Below are positions 36,497 to 44,855 of a stretch of 64,000 bases of DNA, piece after piece. Every line of letters begins with the position of its first letter. Positions within the stretch are counted from its first letter, which is position 1. The translations under genes were made by a program, and so were the position numbers. Under the pieces are notes generated by a model. It ran no database searches. It had not been told where the DNA came from and saw only the letters and a program-made list of their open reading frames with translations. Source of the DNA: JBBQVS01 sp963792705 (GTDB lineage Bacteria > Chloroflexota > Ktedonobacteria > Ktedonobacterales > Ktedonobacteraceae). The stretch spans positions 744,001-808,000 of the forward strand of contig CAWBXD010000011.1 in the NCBI GenBank assembly GCA_963792705.1, read 5' to 3'.

Positions 36497-36559
36497 ATAC
36501 AAAAAACAAGAATGAGCGTAATGGCATATGTCCACTACGCTCATTCTTGTTTTTTGTAT
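36497..36559. terminator. 24-bp inverted repeat after secF
   Basis: Arms 36497-36520 and 36536-36559 are perfectly complementary and the right arm ends in a TTGTTTTTTG run. A TATAAT box (36557-36562) overlaps its end and may be the -10 of the next gene. Confidence 0.85.
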
Positions 36560-36603
36560 AATAGGGCTATGAAAGACATGTGTTTCATTAAGAAGAGGGA
36601 AGA

Positions 36604-37569
36604 ATGTTAACAGGACTTGACCATATTATTATTGGGGTGAAAGACCTTGACGCGGCGACGGAGATATTTCGGGATAAACTGGGACTTACGCCTAGTGGTG
36701 GTGGTGTTCATGCCACTGGTGGCACTGCCAATCGTATTATTGTGATCGGTGATACGTACTTAGAACTTATAGCGGTTCGCACTCCCAGCGAAGCACAAGC
36801 AAGCATCGTAGAGCGATTGGCAAAAGGCGAAGGGTATCTGAACTTTGTATTGTCGTCAAACAGTATGCAAGCGGATAGTGAGGCGATGAAAGCGCGAGGC
36901 GTGTCACTTATTGGACCAGAAAAGGGTTCGCTTAAAGCAGAGGATGGTCGTGTACGCAGTTGGTTGCGTACCAATATTGAACGTCCCGACCTGACACAAC
37001 AATATCCATTTTTGATTCAACACGATAGTACTGGAGAGGAGAGACGCTCACGGCTTGCAGGTTGGACAACACCACCAGCGCATCCGTTGGGCGTTACCAA
37101 GGTGCTTAGCACCACGCTAGCAGTCGCAGACCTTGACGAGGCAACACAAAGATTTGAACGTATCTACGGCCTCCAAGCCTCTGAACAGTTTTCAGGCGAG
37201 GCCGATTCCTGGGATGCACAACTTGTAGCTTTCCGTCTCGACGAAAGCATGCAAAGTTTTGAACTAGCGACCCCACTTCCGACCTTTCTTGAGCCAGCCG
37301 ACGATGCTGAATACCTGCCAGAGCCAGGAGCATTGACACAACACCTGCAACAATTTGGCGAAAGTCTGTGCCGTATGACGCTGGCAGTCGAAAATCTTAC
37401 TGCGTCGCGTCGCTACCTGGATGCTCACAATGTCACGTATACCTACAAAGAGCATCCAGACTATCCACGCCCTCTGCTCTGGATTGCTCCCGATGCAGCC
37501 TGTGGTGCCTCTATTGTGCTACACGAGTTCACGCCCGACTTGCCACAAAGCAATCCGTTAGTTCTGTAG
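36604..37569 (+). CDS. VOC-superfamily protein with glyoxalase-like domain
   Basis: 321 residues made of two related halves. GLDHIIIGVKDLDAATEIFR at the start and TTLAVADLDEATQRFERIYG at about 160 each begin a VOC unit. The first half fits the glyoxalase-like domain group (PF13468-like) that has an N-terminal metal-site histidine in LDHIIIGV. No full set of metal ligands can be assigned by eye. Cytoplasmic; probably an enzyme on a small organic substrate, unknown. Alone in its transcript, with its -10 box inside the upstream terminator. Confidence 0.8.
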   Translation: MLTGLDHIIIGVKDLDAATEIFRDKLGLTPSGGGVHATGGTANRIIVIGDTYLELIAVRTPSEAQASIVERLAKGEGYLNFVLSSNSMQADSEAMKARGVSLIGPEKGSLKAEDGRVRSWLRTNIERPDLTQQYPFLIQHDSTGEERRSRLAGWTTPPAHPLGVTKVLSTTLAVADLDEATQRFERIYGLQASEQFSGEADSWDAQLVAFRLDESMQSFELATPLPTFLEPADDAEYLPEPGALTQHLQQFGESLCRMTLAVENLTASRRYLDAHNVTYTYKEHPDYPRPLLWIAPDAACGASIVLHEFTPDLPQSNPLVL

Positions 37570-37644
37570 CATACGGTCAAGTTACATTTTCAGGCAAACC
37601 CTTACCTTTCCACTAGGGGTTTTGGGTGGCAGAACGAAACGCCT

Positions 37645-37746
37645 GTAGGGACCGATTCATCGCGTCCAGGGGGCGGGGTGGGGCAACATGTCGGCAACGA
37701 TGGTATGCGGCAACGTGTACACCTCTCCACAGCACGGACGCGATAA
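37645..37746. repeat. palindromic repeat, family A, truncated right arm
   Basis: The left arm GTAGGGACCGATTCATCGCG is intact and the loop is of type 1 (two CGGCAAC-like units). The right arm stops after GGACGCGATA and is replaced by about 30 nt of unrelated AT-rich sequence. The left flank GGGGTTTTGGGTGGCAGAAC matches other copies. Confidence 0.8.
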
Positions 37747-37775
37747 TACTCTTTTGCAAATTAATACGGATAGGT

Positions 37776-37844
37776 GTAGGGACCGATTCATCGCGTCCTC
37801 GTGGCAATCCACCGCCAACGAGGACGCGATGAAGCGGTCCCTAC
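37776..37844. repeat. palindromic repeat, family A, 69-nt form
   Basis: GTAGGGACCGATTCATCGCG pairs with CGCGATGAAGCGGTCCCTAC with one G-T step (GATTCAT against ATGAAGC). The loop is the reverse complement of the loop in the 32985-33053 copy. The right flank ends CCCACGGTTGAAA, the usual outer end. Confidence 0.88.
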
Positions 37845-37892
37845 AGGCGTTTTGTTACGTCTCTCCAAAGCCCACGGTTGAAATGACGTAGA

Positions 37893-39422
37893 TTACCTCA
37901 ATCCAAAGGCGGTTACGTTCCCGTTGTTGTCGGGGACGTAGAGTTGACCATTGACGACAATCGGGCTTTGCCAGTGGAGCGAGCCAACGCCAGTGCCAGT
38001 TCGGTTACTATTCCACAACACGTTTCCTGTGGTGGGAGACATGGCATTGACGCCGTTTTTGCCTTGCACATATAAGACGTTGTTGGCGATGAGTGGTGAA
38101 CTACCACCATTACCATTTGTGTAGGCAAGATGTAGGGTAGTGTGACCTTGCGTGTCCGTTGAGACGGTGAATGCTGAAAGACCGCAGTCGTTGGCAATAA
38201 AGACCCATGTTTGGTTGCCAGGACCTTGCCACGCAGTCATCTGCGTATCAATATCGCATCCCTGTGGCAAGCCAATTGACTGAATTTCACCACCAAGATG
38301 ACCCGGCCCAGGACGCGCTTGATTGCTCATATCATTGCGGTTAATCAATCTAAGTGTGTTATCTTTACCACCCTGTACAAGTAGATAGGGAGTGCGGCTT
38401 CTTACTTGTGTAGGCAGGATGGTTGGTGCATCGCTACCCAGGTCCTGGTCGTTTGCAGCAAGTGAGGCATAATTACCTGGAGTATAACTATCTACGAGGT
38501 GTGTAAGATCGGGCGTGAGCTTGAGGATAGTATCACCATAATCGTAGCCACCACTATTGGCGTTGAAACGTCCATTGCCAGAGGTGATATAGACATAGCC
38601 ACCGTTGGGGTCAATTACAGCACCACCACGTCCCCATACACCTGCTTGAATTGAGGCACAATAATTGCTGGTGCCAGGATTGTTGTTAAGCAATGTATGG
38701 ATATTAGAACAAAGTACATTGAATACGGTCTTCCTACCATTTGCAAGGTTGACCGCTACGATATGGCCGTTATAATGTCCACCATCGCCATTATAGCCAC
38801 TCGTTGTCATATAGAGATAACCGTTGCCGATATTAAGCGAGGCAGAGCCTTTTTCGTCGCCTGGCATCAAGGTCATGGTGGCAGGCCAGACGTTGTTGAC
38901 GGTTTCTGCACCCGTCCCTATAGCATAACGATGAACTTTGCCATCAACACCATAGCTATAGACGTATTTCCAACTTGGGTCTATTGCGGGTGAACTTGTT
39001 GTGATATTCGGCCCTGATGTGTTCTTGCTCCACACAATTTGACCATTCGCCACGTCTATGGCCTGTATGCTCCCAGCCGTTGTTGTAAGAAATAACAGAT
39101 TTTTGAAGCCACCTGCGGTTGCAACATGTGCCATGTATGTAGGTGAGCTATCAGCAGTAGTAGGAAGCGAACGTTGCCATAAACGGCTCAGGCGTCCAAC
39201 AGTTCCAGTTGAGATGGCCCCCTCGCTTGTATTGACGCCATTGCGAGCACCACCGCCGTTGAAGGCGGGCCAAATCATGACGTAAGCGGCAGAAGAATGA
39301 GCTTGAGATGCGGAAAGCGTTGTGTTAGCCTGTACGAGGCCAGCAGTTAACAAGACGAGAAACAATGCTGAACAGAAGGAGCTAATGCTGAGACGAACGC
39401 GTGATGTTGCAAGGTAATGCAT
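37893..39422 (-). CDS. secreted PQQ-type beta-propeller protein
   Basis: 509 residues from the ATG at 39422, which has GGAGG upstream and opens a signal peptide (MHYLATSRVRLSISSFCSAL followed by a hydrophobic core and ending QANTT). The body contains repeated blade endings such as AIDVANGQIVWSKNT, GYVYITSGNGRFN and PTTGNVLWNSN, the tryptophan-docking pattern of PQQ-like propellers. The quinone-binding and calcium residues of true PQQ dehydrogenases are not obvious, so this is more likely a structural or sensing propeller than an enzyme. Secreted or surface-held; function unknown. Monocistronic. Confidence 0.82.
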   Translation of the reverse strand: MHYLATSRVRLSISSFCSALFLVLLTAGLVQANTTLSASQAHSSAAYVMIWPAFNGGGARNGVNTSEGAISTGTVGRLSRLWQRSLPTTADSSPTYMAHVATAGGFKNLLFLTTTAGSIQAIDVANGQIVWSKNTSGPNITTSSPAIDPSWKYVYSYGVDGKVHRYAIGTGAETVNNVWPATMTLMPGDEKGSASLNIGNGYLYMTTSGYNGDGGHYNGHIVAVNLANGRKTVFNVLCSNIHTLLNNNPGTSNYCASIQAGVWGRGGAVIDPNGGYVYITSGNGRFNANSGGYDYGDTILKLTPDLTHLVDSYTPGNYASLAANDQDLGSDAPTILPTQVRSRTPYLLVQGGKDNTLRLINRNDMSNQARPGPGHLGGEIQSIGLPQGCDIDTQMTAWQGPGNQTWVFIANDCGLSAFTVSTDTQGHTTLHLAYTNGNGGSSPLIANNVLYVQGKNGVNAMSPTTGNVLWNSNRTGTGVGSLHWQSPIVVNGQLYVPDNNGNVTAFGLR

Positions 39423-39553
39423 ACTGGTCCTCCATAATAAAATTTTTTTACGCTCTATCGGCATTCACTGGGGAAACATTGAAATGCGATGGCTAGAAAT
39501 TCCCCCCATGTATGAGACGTGTAACAATGGGAAAATGGAGACAGCATGTCTAT

Positions 39554-39618
39554 AAAGCAAGGGGTGAGATGGAGATGATACAGCTAGTCCATATCATCTC
39601 CATCTCACCCCTTGCTTT
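39554..39618. terminator. 27-bp perfect inverted repeat
   Basis: Arms 39554-39580 and 39592-39618 pair perfectly around an 11-nt loop. It lies just after the stop of the minus-strand ABC permease operon and upstream of the propeller gene, so it closes the ABC operon. Confidence 0.82.
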
Positions 39619-39632
39619 GTTTATAAGAAGAT

Positions 39633-40487
39633 TTACACTGTCGGCAAATCTCTTCTATTGAAGATTATCAAACCTGCAAGACCACATACAAGGCCAGCCG
39701 CGACCAATACCCACGGGTACCAGCGCGTGAAATCGTGTTCCAAGAGTGCCTGTATCGCGGGCGTGTAGTAGAATGGCTCGGCCTTCAGTATCCACTTGAA
39801 CTTGTCCGAGAGTGCTCCAAAAATGTTCATTGAGTAGCCAAGAAAGATGATACCAACGGCAGTAAAACCGGCAGTACGACTGACATTAAGGAATGAGCCA
39901 AACAGCATGCCCATGCCAGCCGCAAAGAACATAAAGGCAAACTGCAACAACTGAGTAATGAACAACCATTGCCAGTTAATGTCGGCATTCTTGACAAAAA
40001 GCGTACTTAACCAGACCGCGAGAATTGTTAGCGCACTGAGAATGATGCCCGCCACAATGACACTTCCCCATACCTCAAGGTAGTAGCGGGTACGGCTGAT
40101 GGGACGTGCAAGGGCAAGGTCCAGAGTGCCATTCTCGATAGTGAGCGGAATGGCCGCGCCAGCAATGTAAGCGATGACACCGCCAAAGAGTAAGCCGTAG
40201 AATGCACCATAGAGTTCGATACCGAGAAATCCTGTGAAGCCAGCGATGTGGCGTAGATTGAAACCTGTCCCAACCACGCCCTGTATCGTACTCGATGTGA
40301 GATAGGAATCGAGGAAGTTAAGCGAGGAAATGGTGGGATAGAGAATGCCTACAAAAAACGCGATTAACATGGCGTAGAACGCGCCAGCAGCTATCGGCGT
40401 CTTTGCACCCATAAGTGCGGCTGTTAGCACAGGTAAGCCGCGCACACGTTTTTGTGGTACAGGAATATTTTTTGCAAGTGTTGCCAT
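39633..40487 (-). CDS. ABC-2-type transporter permease
   Basis: 284 residues with six hydrophobic segments and the loop ENGTLDLALARPISRTRYYLEV typical of ABC-2 permeases of the ABC-transporter group fed by a separate ATPase. It starts 6 nt after the ATPase gene and closes the operon TetR-ATPase-permease. Such pairs export drugs or lipids; the TetR gene favours a drug or membrane-stress role. The substrate is not visible. Confidence 0.88.
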   Translation of the reverse strand: MATLAKNIPVPQKRVRGLPVLTAALMGAKTPIAAGAFYAMLIAFFVGILYPTISSLNFLDSYLTSSTIQGVVGTGFNLRHIAGFTGFLGIELYGAFYGLLFGGVIAYIAGAAIPLTIENGTLDLALARPISRTRYYLEVWGSVIVAGIILSALTILAVWLSTLFVKNADINWQWLFITQLLQFAFMFFAAGMGMLFGSFLNVSRTAGFTAVGIIFLGYSMNIFGALSDKFKWILKAEPFYYTPAIQALLEHDFTRWYPWVLVAAGLVCGLAGLIIFNRRDLPTV

Positions 40488-40493
40488 GATAGC

Positions 40494-41450
40494 TTACTCC
40501 TTTACGCTCTGCAATGTTGATGGAGCATGATTTGGTACCGTATGTGACGGTTGCACATCTTCATAGAATTTCAGGAAGACCTCTTCAAGCGGAGCCTCCT
40601 CGACTTGCAAACGGAGGACTTCGTGACGACTCAATGCTTTAATTAACGGGTCCATCGTGCCACTCATATTCATATGATAGATACCCTTGCTTACCGTCAC
40701 ATCGCTTATCCCAGGTACATGCGCCATCTCATCAGGTGAAACAGTCGTAATATCTTCGAATTCGATAGTGATGCGTTGACCCGCCTTTTCGCGCAACGCT
40801 TCGACCTCTTCCACCGTCACTAGTTCGCCCTTGCGGATAACCGCGACACGCTGACACACCTTTTCGACATCGCTCATGATGTGCGAACTCATAAAGATGG
40901 TTTTCCCACGAGCCTGTTCCTCTAGCAAAAACTCGTTAAAGGTGCGTTGTAATAATGGGTCTAGGCCAGAGGTTGGCTCGTCGAGAATGAGCAGATCGGG
41001 GTCGCACATGAACGCCAGCACAATCCCAATCTTCTGACGCATACCCTTAGAATAACTCTTCAGTTGGCGTTTCATCTCAACGTCGAAGCGTGCCACAAGG
41101 TCTTTGAGCATGACAGGCTGTAAGCCCTGTAGTTGTGAAAAGTAGTCGATGACTTGCTTGCCCGTCATATCCCCTGGTAAACGCACATCGCCGGAGAGAT
41201 AGCCGATACGCTGATGGAGCGCATGTCTATCGCGTTGTGCGTCGAGGCCCAGAACACGAATAGTGCCTGACGTGGGACGAATGACATCGAGCATGCAGCG
41301 AATAGTTGTCGTCTTGCCCGCACCATTGGGACCAAGAAAGCCAAAAATTTCGCCCTGCTGGACAGATAGCGAAAGGCCCTTGACCGCTTGTATAGTGCCA
41401 TATGTTTTACTCAATTGGTCGATCTCAATCACCGATGTTGGAGTCTTCAT
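40494..41450 (-). CDS. ABC transporter ATP-binding protein (DrrA/CcmA type)
   Basis: 318 residues. Walker A GPNGAGKTT, signature KSYSKGMRQKIGIVLAF, Walker B LLILDEPTSGLDP and the histidine in FMSSHIMSDVEKV. A C-terminal extension of about 90 residues with FEDITTVSPDE and LEEVFLKFY is usual for ABC-2 ATPases of the DrrA type. Overlaps the TetR gene stop by four bases (ATGA). Drives the downstream permease. Confidence 0.95.
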   Translation of the reverse strand: MKTPTSVIEIDQLSKTYGTIQAVKGLSLSVQQGEIFGFLGPNGAGKTTTIRCMLDVIRPTSGTIRVLGLDAQRDRHALHQRIGYLSGDVRLPGDMTGKQVIDYFSQLQGLQPVMLKDLVARFDVEMKRQLKSYSKGMRQKIGIVLAFMCDPDLLILDEPTSGLDPLLQRTFNEFLLEEQARGKTIFMSSHIMSDVEKVCQRVAVIRKGELVTVEEVEALREKAGQRITIEFEDITTVSPDEMAHVPGISDVTVSKGIYHMNMSGTMDPLIKALSRHEVLRLQVEEAPLEEVFLKFYEDVQPSHTVPNHAPSTLQSVKE

Positions 41451-42139
41451 AATGCTTCCTCCTGCTGTGCCTTCAATATATCTACACTTCCATCGAGGTA
41501 CTGATTGAAGGCTTGCGTTAACTCTCGTTGCTTCTCTGATGTTGCAGGTACACCTGATGCAAAGGTACGCTTTATGGTCTCTGCGAGCAGGTCTCCCGCT
41601 ATTTCGTCCGATACCTTAAAATCTTCTGGTAGAAATTGGTCGCTGAGCAAAAAGCCCATCGTGATCGCGTTTACAAGGTAAATTAACTGTTTCATATCCA
41701 GGTCGGTGCGTATCAAGCCTTGCTCGTGTAGTGTATTAAAGTACCCCATAAAGTTATCGACACTCTTCTGTACCACCGCTTCATCCTGTATCAACTCTCC
41801 CAGCATCTCGGTATCCCGCGTCATTACAGCCTTCCAGATGGGGTGCTTCATCGTTGCAACCGTAGCATGTTTCAGCATGCCGTGTAACGTTGTACCCTCT
41901 GGGTCGCTGGCGATACGCTGCTTCATATCGTCCGTGAGTTTCAATTCTTCATAGACTATCACCGCTTTGAATAGCTCCTCACGCGTCTTCCAGTGCAGGT
42001 AGATCGTGCCTTTCGCCACTCCTGCCTGTCGCGCAATATCATCAATAGTAGTCTTTTTATAGCCCCAGCGCACAATTAACTCGGCCGCCGCCTCCAGGAT
42101 ACGTTCGCCTCGTGCCTCATAGTTGCTCTGACTCGGCAC
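41447..42139 (-). CDS. TetR/AcrR-family transcriptional regulator
   Basis: 230 residues, starting at GTG (GAGGAGG upstream). The N-terminal helix-turn-helix covers ILEAAAELIVRWGYKKTTID and IARQAGVAKGTIYLHWKT, followed by a long variable helical ligand domain. It is the first gene of the operon it probably controls (ATPase and permease follow with overlaps). An inverted repeat TTATGAC...GTCATAA lies immediately upstream and is a likely operator. Confidence 0.93.
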   Translation of the reverse strand: MPSQSNYEARGERILEAAAELIVRWGYKKTTIDDIARQAGVAKGTIYLHWKTREELFKAVIVYEELKLTDDMKQRIASDPEGTTLHGMLKHATVATMKHPIWKAVMTRDTEMLGELIQDEAVVQKSVDNFMGYFNTLHEQGLIRTDLDMKQLIYLVNAITMGFLLSDQFLPEDFKVSDEIAGDLLAETIKRTFASGVPATSEKQRELTQAFNQYLDGSVDILKAQQEEAL

Positions 42140-42160
42140 TCTTTCCTCCTCATGTTGACT

Positions 42161-42190
42161 TTATGACCAAATAATCATATCTAGTCATAA
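42161..42190. promoter_or_regulatory. candidate TetR operator
   Basis: TTATGAC (42161-42167) and GTCATAA (42184-42190) form an inverted repeat with a 16-bp AT-rich centre, 22 nt upstream of the TetR start. A further TAGTCATGA lies just beyond. Position and symmetry fit autoregulation; binding is inferred. Confidence 0.55.
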
Positions 42191-42404
42191 GTATAGTCAT
42201 GAATTGAGAAAAGTCAAGCGTTGGAAAGCCTGATCTTTCATTACTCCAAAAGTAATGGGAGTGCGATGACTACACAAGGCAAATGTGTCTAAGAAAGTGA
42301 GGAGGAAGAGGTAGAAAAATGTACAGAGTTGAGTTAAGTACACGCCTCTTCGTTTCCACCATTTGGTTACTTCTCTGTTCCGGGAGGTAAGGGGGTATTG
42401 GCAC

Positions 42405-42635
42405 ATGAACTACACGTATCGGGGTAGGAGAGTCACTTTACATCCACAAGCAGCCATCGAGCGGTTCAGGCTCGTGATCGCGGCAACCATCGTAGGCATG
42501 TTTGTGAGTTGGCTTTTCCTGGGGCTTATCATGCTGGTCGTAAAAGAAGACGTTTGGATACTCATCAGTTCTATAGCACTGATCTATCCAGCCTACAGCA
42601 TTGTTCACTATTATTTTGACACCACGACAAGGTGA
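42405..42635 (+). CDS. small two-helix membrane protein
   Basis: 76 residues from the ATG at 42405; an in-frame ATG 14 codons upstream lacks a ribosome site. A basic N terminus (RGRRVTLHPQAAIERFR) is followed by two hydrophobic helices, about 23-46 and 50-68. No known motif. It lies 160 nt before the sigma-factor gene in the same direction, so it could be a small membrane partner or regulator of that module, but nothing in the sequence proves this. Confidence 0.5.
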   Translation: MNYTYRGRRVTLHPQAAIERFRLVIAATIVGMFVSWLFLGLIMLVVKEDVWILISSIALIYPAYSIVHYYFDTTTR

Positions 42636-42795
42636 ACTCACGAACAACAGCTTTACCTTTTTTGACAGCAAAAGAACACACAACAAAAATGATTGAAATC
42701 ACGATAAGCAAGAACACACACCTGACCTTTGGTTTCTCCATTGAGAAAGAACATGTGGAACAAGTATCAGGCGGTTAGAGGAGTGATAAAAACAA

Positions 42796-43377
42796 ATGGA
42801 CCAAAGCGAGTATGACTTTAAAAAGGCCGTAGGCCGACGTGTAGACGAAATGGCTGTAAACCATAGAGATGAACTTTATCAACATGTACTAAAGACGTTA
42901 ACAAAAGGGCAACCGCAAGCTGCTGAAGACATTGTGCAGGACACATTTATGTATGCACAACTCTTTCTAAGCAATCATCCTAACAAGCACATACACAATC
43001 CATTAGGATGGCTCAAGAAGATAGCATACCACCGCTTTCTTAACATCAATCGTCGTCCAATTGAGACAAAAACAACATCATTAGAGCAATTTTCTGCACG
43101 GCGCACATCAGAAGGCGATGTGTTTACCGTCGAGTTTGAAGGAAGAAGTGAGGACGAGCCAGAACATGTGGTAGAGGCGATTGAGGACGAGCAGGAAGAA
43201 AATGATACTAAAAAAAAAGCTATCATAGCTATGGCAGTTGATGAAAAGGCAAAGCAGATAGTGTTAGATATTCTTAAGGGGTTAGGCTACGAGGACATCG
43301 CTTATAGACGCGGTATGACAGTAGCTCAAGTGAAAAATTATGCGAACGCTTCTTTCAGCGAAACAAAGAGGAAATAA
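42796..43377 (+). CDS. ECF-type RNA polymerase sigma factor
   Basis: 193 residues. Region 2 is seen in AAEDIVQDTFMYAQLFL and NPLGWLKKIAYHRFLN (about 50-90). A long acidic linker (about 110-145, EFEGRSEDEPEH and EDEQEENDTKKK) follows. Region 4 is a helix-turn-helix, LKGLGYEDIAYRRGMTVAQV (about 160-182). The linker is longer and more acidic than usual. Sigma factors of this type redirect RNA polymerase to a small regulon. No anti-sigma gene is next to it; a HEAT-repeat protein starts 4 nt after its stop and may take that role. This is an inference. Confidence 0.82.
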   Translation: MDQSEYDFKKAVGRRVDEMAVNHRDELYQHVLKTLTKGQPQAAEDIVQDTFMYAQLFLSNHPNKHIHNPLGWLKKIAYHRFLNINRRPIETKTTSLEQFSARRTSEGDVFTVEFEGRSEDEPEHVVEAIEDEQEENDTKKKAIIAMAVDEKAKQIVLDILKGLGYEDIAYRRGMTVAQVKNYANASFSETKRK

Positions 43378-43381
43378 ACGC

Positions 43382-44668
43382 ATGCGCTATACTCCAAATC
43401 GAAAGTTTTCACAGGAAAGACGCTCAGATACAAACCCAGTTATGTACTCAATTGGTAGTAGTGCGGAAAATGGTCGGTATGTTCAGGCAACTCAAGCTTC
43501 GGCTAGCCGTTCCGCAACAAAAAATACGTCCTCACCCCTCCAAGCCCTTCGTGTGCGGCTTGGAGGGGGATTGCCTTTACAAGAGCAAGGCATATCATTG
43601 GATACCTTGCTCTCAGATTTGTTTAGCTCGCATTGGGAGAGGCGCGTCACCGCGATACGGGCATTAGAATTATTAGGCAACCAAACACCAGCAAGAGTTG
43701 TACGAGCACTCGCGGGTGCTCTCACAGATGAAACGCCATGTGTGCGCGTGGCCGCTGCTCAAGCACTCATTAAGCTTGAAAAGGATGCGCCAAATGAGGA
43801 TGATATTGTGCAGTTACTCGACGATCCCTCTTGGGAGGTACGAGCAGGCATCGTGCAACTCCTGGGGAAGTCGGGCGCATCAGTACCTATTCAAAAACTT
43901 GAAAACATGCTCACAGACGAGGAACCAGCCGTGCGAATGGTGGTAGTCAGTGCGTTAGGAAAACTCAAACGACCAGAGTTACTCGGCAAACTTATTACTG
44001 CATTGGAAGACGAAGACTTACTTGTTCGTCTTGCCACTGTTGAAGCACTAGGGGAACAAGAGGAGAATATACCGACGAGAGCATTGATGAAAAAAATCAA
44101 CGATGAGGACGAAGATGTCCGTTGCGCTGTGCTGGAAGCTCTTAGCAATCTAGGTGAGCGTGTGCCTATTGGCATCCTTGCGGTCGCATTGGAAGACGAG
44201 GAGGAAGTAGTCAGGCTTACCGCACTTCGCCTCCTTAAAAAATTGGGCGAACGTATGCCTTTAGAGTCGCTCTTCTTAACCCTAAAAGATCAAAGCGAAC
44301 AGGTACAAACGGAAGCCTCAAAACTCCTCGCAAGACTTGATACGACGATACTCAACCGCGTCTCACCAACGTTTCTTGTACAGCTTCTACAAGATGAGTC
44401 TGAACACCTGCGAGCAATAGCAGCATGGATGCTAGGTGAACAAAAAGCGTTTACGGCAAAAGAGCCTTTACTGGCTACGCTAAACGACTCAAGCGAAATT
44501 GTGCGAACTGCCGTCATCTGGACTTTGAGGGAGCTGGAAGTATATGGTGAAGAAGAGCCAGTCGTCAAGCTATATCCACACGAGAAAGGTTTTCGTTCTC
44601 AAAAGGATATCAAAGTATGGTATGCCACACCGCCAGCACCACTCAGCAACTTCAACTTTCCGTGCTGA
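43382..44668 (+). CDS. HEAT-repeat protein
   Basis: 428 residues from the ATG at 43382, directly after the sigma-factor stop. After a Ser/Thr-rich N-terminal 75 residues there are about ten HEAT repeats of roughly 31 residues. Examples are LLGNQTPARVVRALAGALTD, LGKLKRPELLGKLITALEDE and MLGEQKAFTAKEPLLATLND, each with the usual E/D-x-x-V-R helix turn. The tail GFRSQKDIKVWYATPPAP ends the protein in a short non-repeat segment. HEAT solenoids bind other proteins, so a partner in the same transcript (the sigma factor) is the simplest candidate. No catalytic domain. Confidence 0.85.
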   Translation: MRYTPNRKFSQERRSDTNPVMYSIGSSAENGRYVQATQASASRSATKNTSSPLQALRVRLGGGLPLQEQGISLDTLLSDLFSSHWERRVTAIRALELLGNQTPARVVRALAGALTDETPCVRVAAAQALIKLEKDAPNEDDIVQLLDDPSWEVRAGIVQLLGKSGASVPIQKLENMLTDEEPAVRMVVVSALGKLKRPELLGKLITALEDEDLLVRLATVEALGEQEENIPTRALMKKINDEDEDVRCAVLEALSNLGERVPIGILAVALEDEEEVVRLTALRLLKKLGERMPLESLFLTLKDQSEQVQTEASKLLARLDTTILNRVSPTFLVQLLQDESEHLRAIAAWMLGEQKAFTAKEPLLATLNDSSEIVRTAVIWTLRELEVYGEEEPVVKLYPHEKGFRSQKDIKVWYATPPAPLSNFNFPC

Positions 44669-44785
44669 AAAGCGAAGTGTGGAAGGTGAGGTGTAGGCAA
44701 TATTCGGCAGTGGTAAGCCTTGTTTGAAGTTGTGTTGGTTGTCTTTGTTGGGATGTAGCATTTCAACAATATCTGAGCAAAAAGA

Positions 44786-44855
44786 AAAGACAGAGAGAAG
44801 GTCGATCCTGCTAAAATGCTAGCATCTTAGCAGGATCGACCTTCTCTCTGTCTTT
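44786..44855. terminator. 29-bp-arm hairpin between convergent genes
   Basis: Arms 44786-44814 and 44827-44855 are perfect, and the 12-nt tip is itself largely self-complementary (ATGCTAGCAT), so nearly the whole 70 nt folds as one rod. It separates the HEAT gene from the convergent secreted glycosidase, whose stop it reaches. Confidence 0.85.

Noticed and set aside
36604..37569. Catechol 2,3-dioxygenase
   Set aside because: The two VOC halves are present but the full set of iron ligands could not be identified, and there are no aromatic ring-cleavage genes nearby.
6603..37844. Repeated GTAGGGACC sequences as a CRISPR array
   Set aside because: The copies are kilobases apart, each is a palindrome by itself, and there are no regular spacers or cas genes.
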